A DNA stretch of 64,000 nucleotides from Opitutales bacterium (GTDB taxonomy: Bacteria; Verrucomicrobiota; Verrucomicrobiia; Opitutales; UBA953): positions 62,001 to 126,000 of the forward strand of contig JAFXKI010000010.1 of assembly GCA_017531845.1 (NCBI GenBank), in the 5' to 3' direction. Every line of letters starts with the position of its first letter. The first letter of the stretch is position 1. The translations under genes and the position numbers were made by a program. The notes beneath the pieces are model-generated. The model had not been told where the DNA came from. It was given only the letters and a program-made list of their open reading frames with translations, and ran no database searches. Below are positions 57,814-64,000 of this stretch, in pieces.

Positions 57814-58683
57814 TTATTCAGCTTTCGCTTTCGGAGCACGCGGTTTGCGCGTTCCCGTGCGGCGAGCCGGCTTCTTCGCGTCCGCGAGCTGGCTGTCCTT
57901 GAGCAAGTCCGGAGAAATCGTTACTTCCGGCTCAACCGAGGAAGAAGCGATTTCCTGCTTCGCGACCGGAGCTGCGGCACGGCGAGCGGAAGCTTCCGCT
58001 TCGCGGCGGGCGAGCCCAGCCTGAATAGCGTCGGAAATGACGGAAACGATGAGGCGAACAGACTTCACGGCGTCGTCATTGCCCGGAATCGGGAACGCGA
58101 CCTGCGTCGGGTCCGAGTTCGTGTCAACAAGACCGACACACGGAATATTGAGGCGTTTTGCTTCGTTGACGGCGATTTCTTCGTTGAGAATATCGACCAC
58201 GAAAACTGCGCCCGGAAGTTTATAAAAATCGAGCAAACCTTCAAAGCCGCGGGACATGCGCGTCATTTGACGCTTGATAACGGCAGCTTCTTTTTTGTGC
58301 ATTTTATCGAGCGAGCCGTCCGCTTCCATGCGGAGATATTTGCGATACTTTTCGAGAGAACCTTTGACGGTTTCGAAGTTCGTAAGGCAACCGCCCATCC
58401 AGCGATTGACTGCATACGGCATGTTGCACGCCTTGGCGGCATCACGCATCAGCTCCTGCGCCTGGCGCTTGGTTGCGACAAAAAGCACATCCTTACCGGA
58501 AGCGACCGTATCTTCGATAAACTGCGTCGCCTTTTCGAGGCATTCGAAGGTTTTTTCAAGGTCGATGATAGAGATCCCGTTCTGGTGTTTGAAAACGTAT
58601 TCGCGGGATTTCGGGTTCCAGCGGCGGGTTTGGTGACCGAAGTGGACGCCTGCGTCGAGGAGATCTTTAACAGTGATGTTCAT
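57814..58683 (-). CDS. rpsB: 30S ribosomal protein S2
   Basis: 289 residues from the ATG at 58683 (M-N-I-T-V-K-D-L-L-D-A-G-V-H-F-G-H-Q-T-R-R-W-N is split here as start and signature). F-V-A-T-K-R-Q-A near 65 and the R-W-M-G-G-C-L-T-N-F segment near 95 are typical. The final 60 residues are an Ala/Arg/Lys-rich extension (A-P-V-A-K-Q, T-R-K-P-R-A-P-K-A-K) longer than in E. coli. Transcribed with tsf. Confidence 0.95.
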   Translation of the reverse strand: MNITVKDLLDAGVHFGHQTRRWNPKSREYVFKHQNGISIIDLEKTFECLEKATQFIEDTVASGKDVLFVATKRQAQELMRDAAKACNMPYAVNRWMGGCLTNFETVKGSLEKYRKYLRMEADGSLDKMHKKEAAVIKRQMTRMSRGFEGLLDFYKLPGAVFVVDILNEEIAVNEAKRLNIPCVGLVDTNSDPTQVAFPIPGNDDAVKSVRLIVSVISDAIQAGLARREAEASARRAAAPVAKQEIASSSVEPEVTISPDLLKDSQLADAKKPARRTGTRKPRAPKAKAE

Positions 58684-58764
58684 AATATTTAGGCTCCGTA
58701 TCTCTTCGCCGCCGGTTCGCGTGAGACATTGGATAATGTAGGTTTGTTTTTTATGTTTTAAATA

Positions 58765-58797
58765 CGAAATGCGTTCCGGCATGGCGCATTTCGCGTA
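58765..58797 (-). promoter_or_regulatory. Hairpin in the rpsB leader
   Basis: GAAATGCG and CGCATTTC form a stem around an 11-base loop, about 85 bases before the rpsB ATG. No T-run follows closely. In other bacteria the rpsB leader binds S2 for autoregulation; whether this hairpin does so is a guess from position. The rest of 58684-58920 shows one CGTTCCCG copy and no gene. Confidence 0.35.
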
Positions 58798-58920
58798 AAA
58801 GAGTGGAAAATAAAACCGTTTTTAATGCGTTCCCGCAAGAAAAAATTCTACAAAAAACGGACTCGGCGAGAAAAGCGGGGGAAAGTTTCACCCAAAATTC
58901 ATTCTTTCCTGCCGGATTTT

Positions 58921-59913
58921 TTACGGCAAACGAAGAACAAAAACCTCGTCTTTTTTCGAAACAACAAATTCGGCAATCGTTTTTTGCGGAGAATCCGCCT
59001 CGGCGATGCGGAGTTTCGTCTTTTCCGGGAATGTGAAGCTCAGATGATCATTTAAATCAAAGCGATTATCGTGCGTATTTCCGCGAGCAAGCTCTTTGCC
59101 GCATTCAGCGTCGAAAACTATTATTTTTCGAGCGAGGCGCGCGCCGGCTCGGGAACGCAAATCAAACGAAACGCGAACCGTTCCGGGCGGCAAAATTTCA
59201 GCGAGGCGCAAATAACGCTCCGTTACATTGAGCGCCGGGATATTCGTTGCACCGTTTAGTTTCCATGAGGCCCAAAACGTCAACCCTGTCGGCTCTGCGC
59301 AAGCAGCGTAAATAGAGAAACGGGGATCATTCGGATCGGCCTGCGCCGCATCAACGTCGAACCAGGTTTTATTTGCCGCTCCGCCATCTCCCGCTCCCAA
59401 ATGCTTCCATTCACCGTCGTCCCAAATTTCCACCCAAGAGTGATTGCCGGGCTTATTTTTCCATCGGCAACCGACGAAGCGCGCGGGAACGCCGACTGCA
59501 CGGCATGCGTCGATGAGCAATATCGACAATCCCGTACACGAAGCCTTCCCGATTCTCATGGAATGAAACGGAGATTGGTCTGGCCTGTCTCTTAACGGGC
59601 TGTAGCGAACGCCCAAAATATCCCATATTTCCCGATTCAAAACCTCCGCCGCTTCGGTAGGTGTTTTGCAATTTTTAACCAAAGGTAAAAATTTTTCCCG
59701 AAATAGCGGGCGCCAGTTATCCCGCGGCTCTCCGACGGAAGTGTCGGGAAGAACGTAATTTCGAAAAATTGAGTCCGGCATCTTCCACGGAGCCGATGCT
59801 CTTGCAAAATGAGCGGACGAAGCGTCCTCCGGAGCAGACGTAGCAGCATACGCATATGCTTCGGAAAAAATCACCGACAAAACGATGCTTACAAAAAAAT
59901 AAAACCGATTCAT
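58921..59913 (-). CDS. Secreted transglutaminase-like protein
   Basis: 330 residues from the ATG at 59913. A signal peptide (to about residue 24) is followed by a transglutaminase core: catalytic Cys in G-K-A-S-C-T-G-L-S, then A-V-G-V-P-A-R, the His in N-H-S-W-V-E-I-W and Asp-containing strand W-K-H-L-G. The C-terminal 100 residues are beta-rich and may form an Ig-like domain. Members can be proteases or peptide-bond-forming enzymes; the substrate is unknown. It stands alone between the rpsB leader and a shared terminator. Confidence 0.85.
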   Translation of the reverse strand: MNRFYFFVSIVLSVIFSEAYAYAATSAPEDASSAHFARASAPWKMPDSIFRNYVLPDTSVGEPRDNWRPLFREKFLPLVKNCKTPTEAAEVLNREIWDILGVRYSPLRDRPDQSPFHSMRIGKASCTGLSILLIDACRAVGVPARFVGCRWKNKPGNHSWVEIWDDGEWKHLGAGDGGAANKTWFDVDAAQADPNDPRFSIYAACAEPTGLTFWASWKLNGATNIPALNVTERYLRLAEILPPGTVRVSFDLRSRAGARLARKIIVFDAECGKELARGNTHDNRFDLNDHLSFTFPEKTKLRIAEADSPQKTIAEFVVSKKDEVFVLRLP

Positions 59914-59961
59914 GGTTATCAATATATTCAAACGGGAACACCGGAGAAAGCCTTATCCTAC

Positions 59962-60009
59962 AAAAAACACGGCGGGAACGGAGCTTTCGTCCGTTCCCGC
60001 CGTGTTTTT
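59962..60009. terminator. Terminator built from a facing pair of the iterated word, after wzc
   Basis: A 19-base perfect stem: AAAAACACGGCGGGAACGG with CCGTTCCCGCCGTGTTTTT around a loop of nine or ten bases. It follows the wzc stop on the minus strand by 12 bases and lies in the leader of the transglutaminase-like gene. Confidence 0.9.
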
Positions 60010-60021
60010 CTTATTCGCGAA

Positions 60022-62283
60022 CTAAGCGTCTTTGCTGATTTTCACTTCAACTTCTTTCGCTTGGGCGGAATGGTAGTACTTGGAATACATACCGTACTGC
60101 CCGGAGCTGACGTAGTAACGAGCCGTTTCACGAACCATTTGATTCATCACGGCTCCGAAAACCGGAAGTTTGGATTCCTGAATACGATGGAGATTGTTCT
60201 TAATCATCGTGCGTTGAACCGTATTGAAGCGCACGGTGTAAACAACGCCGTCGCACAAAGGAAGCAAGTTCAGCACGTCGGAAACAGCACCGATCGGCGG
60301 AGTATCAATAAAGATGCGCGTATAGCTTTTCTTGAGTTCTTCAAGCATTTCGCGGAACTTTTGGCTATTGATAACCTGCGTCGGATTTTTGCAGAATGCT
60401 CCCACCTGCAACACGTCAAAATTAGGACGAACGTCGCGAATAATCGCCTCGTCCAAGGACATGGTTCCTTCCATATAGCGCGTCAATCCGCGCTCATCTT
60501 TAGACAAGCCCAAAGAGTTCCCGACGTTCGGCAAGCGCAAGTCGGCATCAAGCACCAATACGCGTTCCCCGTGCGCAGCATAAGTTTGAGCAAGATTTGT
60601 CGAAACGAAAGTTTTCCCTTCGGAGGGCATCGTCGAAGTAACTAAGAAAACCTTTGCGTTCCCGGATTGTTCCCCGATTTTTAAAGCCGAATAAATCGCG
60701 CGAAACGCTTCCGTCGCCCCGCGATCCTTTCCGTTGGAAACGACACAGGCTTTGTCCACGGCAGATTTAACGTGATTCAGGCGCGTAATAGTTCCCAAAA
60801 GCGGAATTCCGAGGAAGCTTTCAATATCACGGGTCGATTTGATGCGATCGTCAAAGAACGACAGCAGAACAATGACACCGGCACCGATTGCAAGCCCGGC
60901 AACGACGCCGAAAATAGCATTGAGAACAAAGTTTTTGTTGGAAGCGCGCGTCGGAACTACCGCCGGATCAAGAATACTGACAATCGATGAAACGGAGCCG
61001 ATGACCCGCATCTTCAAATCTTCCAAATTAAACTTCAGGCGCTGGAGCAATTCTTCGTTTAAGAGAATTTTCTTGTCCAAAGCCGTAAGCTGTGAAATAG
61101 CGTCACGCAGGCGCACCAACTCAACTTCTTTTTCCTCCGCACGTTTTTGTGCCGATTCGTAACGGCGCTTTGCCGCGACAAAGTTCGAATCAAATTCCGC
61201 CTCGGCTTTTTTCACGGCTTCAGCAAGCTCCGCCTCCGCCTGCTCCAACTTTTGCGTTTCCGCAATGAGAGTCGGGTGACTCTTCCCGTATTTTTCAAGC
61301 AATCCGGTAATCGAGATGCGCAAGTCTGCCACGCGGGGAAGCAACGTCGCAACCAATTGATTACTCGTAATCGAAGGCTGGGACAACAATGAAAGTCCGG
61401 CGTCTTTGGTCTTTTGAATTTCATTACGAATCGCAAGCAAATCTTCGTAATTCTTGCGCTCCGTGTCCCGCACGGAAATAACGCTGGCAAGTTCCGCATT
61501 CGCCGTCCCCATTTCCGTCGTAAGCAAGCGCTCATTCTTGATGAGCATATTGCGTTCCTCACGCTGCTGAGCAAGCGTATGCTCCATTTGCTCAATCTGC
61601 ACACGCGTCGTCTCAATAACCGGACTGGTCAGATTTGCACGGTCTTCGGAATTATATTTCTGGATTTCTTCCGCAAAATAATTTGCCAACTTTTCGGCAA
61701 CTTCCGGACGGCGGTGCGTATATTCAACAAACGCAATAAACGTCGCTTTCTGGGGAACGACATTGCGGTGCTTTGCAATAACTTCCGTCGGCGTCAGCGG
61801 TCCGGAAAAAACGTTCCCGCCCTGATACGGACGGACGACTTCCGTCAGTTCCGGCGAAGTCAGACGCGATTGAACGCGCTTAACGATCGTGCCCGAACGC
61901 ATGATTTCGAGCTGTGTCTGAAAGTCTTCCTGCCCGGAGATCGCATCCAGAGAAGTCGTATTCGCTCCGCTTCCCGGAGCAGCCTGAACCGCATTTTTCA
62001 AAACACGGAGACGTGCGGAAGCCGTATATTCCGGAACAACGTTATACGTGTAAATGAGCGTTCCCGTGACGACGACGAAAACGGATAAAATCAAATACCA
62101 AATGCGTTCCCGGAACATCGCAATCCAATCGGAAAGCGTCCGCGTTTGCATCACATCAGAAAAGCTCGCCGATTCACCATAACCGGCTCCGTAGCCTCCG
62201 TAGTTATTATAACCGTAGCCATAACCCGACGATGTGCGAGGCGCATTTTCAGTTACGACTTCGTCTTCATTTAAATTCGACAT
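60022..62283 (-). CDS. wzc: Polysaccharide co-polymerase and tyrosine autokinase (Wzc type)
   Basis: 753 residues. The N-terminal tail (about 15-40) is unusual: a Tyr/Gly-rich segment of repeated Y-G and N-N-Y-G. The Wzz domain begins at the first transmembrane helix (about 63-83), a long coiled coil spans about 180-440, and the second helix lies near 475-495. The cytoplasmic kinase has Walker A M-P-S-E-G-K-T-F-V-S-T, Walker A' V-L-V-L-D-A-D-L-R and a Tyr cluster near the C-terminus (Y-Y...Q-Y-G-M-Y-S-K-Y-Y), the site of autophosphorylation in Wzc. It controls export and chain length of exopolysaccharide, in a unit with wza upstream. Confidence 0.93.
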   Translation of the reverse strand: MSNLNEDEVVTENAPRTSSGYGYGYNNYGGYGAGYGESASFSDVMQTRTLSDWIAMFRERIWYLILSVFVVVTGTLIYTYNVVPEYTASARLRVLKNAVQAAPGSGANTTSLDAISGQEDFQTQLEIMRSGTIVKRVQSRLTSPELTEVVRPYQGGNVFSGPLTPTEVIAKHRNVVPQKATFIAFVEYTHRRPEVAEKLANYFAEEIQKYNSEDRANLTSPVIETTRVQIEQMEHTLAQQREERNMLIKNERLLTTEMGTANAELASVISVRDTERKNYEDLLAIRNEIQKTKDAGLSLLSQPSITSNQLVATLLPRVADLRISITGLLEKYGKSHPTLIAETQKLEQAEAELAEAVKKAEAEFDSNFVAAKRRYESAQKRAEEKEVELVRLRDAISQLTALDKKILLNEELLQRLKFNLEDLKMRVIGSVSSIVSILDPAVVPTRASNKNFVLNAIFGVVAGLAIGAGVIVLLSFFDDRIKSTRDIESFLGIPLLGTITRLNHVKSAVDKACVVSNGKDRGATEAFRAIYSALKIGEQSGNAKVFLVTSTMPSEGKTFVSTNLAQTYAAHGERVLVLDADLRLPNVGNSLGLSKDERGLTRYMEGTMSLDEAIIRDVRPNFDVLQVGAFCKNPTQVINSQKFREMLEELKKSYTRIFIDTPPIGAVSDVLNLLPLCDGVVYTVRFNTVQRTMIKNNLHRIQESKLPVFGAVMNQMVRETARYYVSSGQYGMYSKYYHSAQAKEVEVKISKDA

Positions 62284-62321
62284 TGGAGAAAAAAATTTAG
62301 TCAGTTATTCCGAATCTGCGA

Positions 62322-62960
62322 TTAAATCGCGCTATCCGGGACATATACGCGATCGCCCTCTTCAAGCGGGAAATCCGGCTCGTAACCTTCCTGAATCGCC
62401 TTCAAATCCACTTCCCAAGTTTGGATAACACCATCTCGGGAACGGGTTACTTTCACACTCGTGCGGGATCCGCGGGGAAGCACACCGCGCGCGGCGTCAA
62501 TCGCTTTTCCCAGTGTCAGCTCTTCTTCAATAGGAATCAGGACCGGACCGGGACTTGCAACGAATCCGCTGACGTAAATACGCCGCTCGGCATACGCAAT
62601 AACGGTCAACGTAACCTGAGGATTCGTGTAAAACCCTTCGTCGCGATAGCGTTTTTCAATAGAATCCTTGAGCTCGCTAAGCGTCTTCCCGGCGACCGTT
62701 ACCTGCCCGATGAAGTTCAGCGTAATATTGCCTTCCTTCGAAACGCGATATTCTCCGCGATTATCCGGCTCGGCATACATTTCGAAACGCAATGTATCCA
62801 ACGGACGGATACGGTAATCCTGCGTTCCCGGACCGTCTTCGCTCAAATTCGATGCCGGATAACCGGCGTGCGGCTGAGCGGTCCGGCAAGCGGAAAAACC
62901 GAGGCAAAAGAAAAGAGCCGCAAGAAACATCGCGGCTCGAATCAAAACATTTGATTTCAT
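62322..62960 (-). CDS. wza: Outer-membrane polysaccharide export lipoprotein (Wza type)
   Basis: 212 residues. A lipobox (G-F-S-A-C) puts the lipidated Cys near residue 25. The Poly_export domain starts at D-Y-R-I-R-P-L-D-T-L (about 48) and is followed by one SLBB domain (about 128-207: V-S-G-F-V-A-S-P-G-P-V, then F-P-L-E-E-G-D-R-V-Y-V-P). It lacks the second SLBB domain and C-terminal amphipathic helix of E. coli Wza, so it is the short form. It precedes wzc by 38 bases. Confidence 0.9.
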   Translation of the reverse strand: MKSNVLIRAAMFLAALFFCLGFSACRTAQPHAGYPASNLSEDGPGTQDYRIRPLDTLRFEMYAEPDNRGEYRVSKEGNITLNFIGQVTVAGKTLSELKDSIEKRYRDEGFYTNPQVTLTVIAYAERRIYVSGFVASPGPVLIPIEEELTLGKAIDAARGVLPRGSRTSVKVTRSRDGVIQTWEVDLKAIQEGYEPDFPLEEGDRVYVPDSAI

Positions 62961-63025
62961 TTCAGATTGAGGTTGCTTAATAGCTTCAACACACGAAAAA
63001 ATCGAATGTCGTAACTCCCTTCCGC

Positions 63026-64000
63026 TTAGTAGCGGAGGGAGATACCGACCGTAACGATGTTGTTCGTATAGTCCGAGCCTTCCTGATTGGATTCGTCAAT
63101 CGCGAGCGAGTAATTCGCGTAAGCACTCGCCCATTCGTTGATGGCGTAAGAAGCACCGACCGTCATTTTGTAAATGTCGTCTTCACGAGCGGATGACTGA
63201 TAATCGTCGAGACGATAGCCGAGGCTCGCGTTCGCGGACCAGAAATCGTCGATACGATAGTTGGCGGAAAGCGTCGCTCCCGTCGCGATGATGCCTTCAC
63301 CGGCGGAACCGAGTTCAAAGTCACGATTGAGCGTCAATGCGGTGGAAAGTTTTTCCGTAGCCTGATAATCCGCCGTGATGGACATACCGAGCGTGTCGCG
63401 ACCATCAAGATTATCAATCGTGCGGTCAGAGTAATCGGAAGTCGTAACACCGATACGCCCGTTGAGGGAAAGCTTTTCCCAAGCATTACCTTCCGCGGAA
63501 AGGCCGAAGAACCAAACCTGTTCCGTTCCCGCCGTTTCCCCCGCCGCACGATTGCGTTCGCTTGTCGCGAGGTCGACGTAGCGGTATTCGGCGGAAAGAC
63601 CGGCGTTGAGCTTTTCCGTTACCGCGTAGTAAAGATACAGCGGAATGGAGTATTGCTGACGATCGTTGTAATAGTATTTCGCTTCGCTGTTCTGATAAGT
63701 CGTGCCGCTCCAGTTGAGCCCGGAACGAAGTGAAGTTTTTTCGCCGACTTTGTAGGAAAGAATGCCCTTCGCGTAGTAGTTGTAAGAACGCGTCATCGTG
63801 CCCTTCGTGTAGGAATCACGGGCAGAAGCACTTTGATTGTGGTGGAAACCTCCGGCAACCGTAAGTTTGAGCTTTTGCCCTTCGCCGCCGTGCGTGAACG
63901 TAAAGTCGATATTTTCGAGCGCGCGATTGTTGTCGGTTTCATCCATATAGAAAAGGATGTTTTCGACAAAACGAAGATTAAATTTACTGCGAGCTTCGTC
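63026..64000 (-). CDS. Outer-membrane beta-barrel protein, 5' end beyond window
   Basis: The frame is open to the right edge; 324 codons plus stop are visible. The sequence is a chain of alternating beta strands with terminal S-L-R-Y, and strand pairs such as L-S-A-E-Y-R-Y-V-D, G-R-I-G-V-T-T-S-D-Y and G-A-S-Y-A-I-N-E-W-A-S-A-Y-A-N-Y spaced every 10-15 residues. This matches the outer-membrane beta-barrel proteins often found in exosortase-type exopolysaccharide loci. It precedes wza by 65 bases on the same strand, so it may be the outer-membrane partner in polysaccharide secretion. Confidence 0.85.
   Translation of the reverse strand, partial: DEARSKFNLRFVENILFYMDETDNNRALENIDFTFTHGGEGQKLKLTVAGGFHHNQSASARDSYTKGTMTRSYNYYAKGILSYKVGEKTSLRSGLNWSGTTYQNSEAKYYYNDRQQYSIPLYLYYAVTEKLNAGLSAEYRYVDLATSERNRAAGETAGTEQVWFFGLSAEGNAWEKLSLNGRIGVTTSDYSDRTIDNLDGRDTLGMSITADYQATEKLSTALTLNRDFELGSAGEGIIATGATLSANYRIDDFWSANASLGYRLDDYQSSAREDDIYKMTVGASYAINEWASAYANYSLAIDESNQEGSDYTNNIVTVGISLRY

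Noticed and set aside
1-64000. Chi-like or KOPS-like role for the iterated word
   Set aside because: Such signals are strongly strand-biased along a replication arm. Here the two orientations are balanced (about 90 and 89) all along the window.
1-64000. CRISPR array
   Set aside because: No regularly spaced direct repeats with unique spacers and no cas gene were seen; the repeated word is far too short and irregularly spaced.

Overview
The window reads as a chromosomal segment of a Gram-negative, probably anaerobic or microaerobic Verrucomicrobiota bacterium, most likely of the Opitutales type. The grounds are: a PEP-CTERM protein with the tail PEPSAFGLLAGVGALAL followed by an arginine run, a form common in Opitutae; the roughly 52-residue Chlamydiae/Verrucomicrobia 'small basic protein' beside rpsU; outer-membrane genes (bamA, skp, hldD, an OprO/P-like porin, wza/wzc); and rubrerythrin together with a complex I gene block. 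It is mostly housekeeping DNA, densely coding. I see no phage, insertion sequence, CRISPR array or rRNA operon.

Layout. 1-6405 (-): a very large secreted TPR protein, a second secreted TPR-like protein, ExbB and two ExbD proteins, apparently one operon for an energised envelope system. 6613-12915 (-): nuoJKLMN, the membrane arm of complex I, without nuoA-I; NuoM carries an extra SLBB-like C-terminal domain. 13435-15281 (-): a PEP-CTERM surface protein and a double-domain universal stress protein among repeats. 15509-18790 (+): sppA, a SMUG1-type uracil-DNA glycosylase, rubrerythrin. 18883-27328 (-): metK, an oligopeptide ABC ATPase, a DUF3472-type secreted protein, a porin, a tiny ORF, rbfA, parB, a LysM protein, dapB. 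27582-27847 (-): three tRNA genes (Ser-GCT, Gly-TCC, Val-GAC). 27921-32620: C39-like protease, DUF167, FtsB-like, small basic protein, rpsU, rpmB (+), a PEP-CTERM remnant, tatC, rlmB. 32862-36201 (+): DUF4010/MgtC-like membrane protein, sufT, birA, an H1-like fusion protein. 36260-38486 (-): inositol-phosphatase-like protein and leuC. 38663-46505 (+): MBL hydrolase, orphan pseudopilin, an unknown membrane-anchored protein, dnaB, bamA, skp. 46589-51847 (-): argS, EpsI-like, folD, RDD, aroB. 52157-56991 (+): sufC, hldD, thioredoxin-fold protein, lipoprotein, TatD-like. 57171-64000 (-): tsf, rpsB, transglutaminase-like protein, and an exopolysaccharide set (wzc, wza, partial beta-barrel).

The most striking signal is not a gene. 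The word CGGGAACG/CGTTCCCG, usually as GCGGGAACGC, recurs throughout. Reading by eye I find about 90 copies of GGGAACG on each strand, about 180 in total, nearly all preceded by C, against roughly 8 expected for any 7-mer on both strands in 64 kb. It sits in coding and non-coding DNA, equally on both strands, leaves visible dipeptide habits in the proteins (Val-Pro-Ala, Ala-Gly-Thr, Gly-Asn, Ala-Phe-Pro), and in several gene gaps two copies face each other to form the stem of a terminator-like hairpin. This is the behaviour of DNA-uptake sequences of Neisseria and Pasteurellaceae, or of other highly iterated words such as HIP1, but the word matches none that I know. The window also has a family of leader elements placed just upstream of four start codons, and two further dispersed repeat families. 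All function statements come from reading translated sequences, not from database searches.
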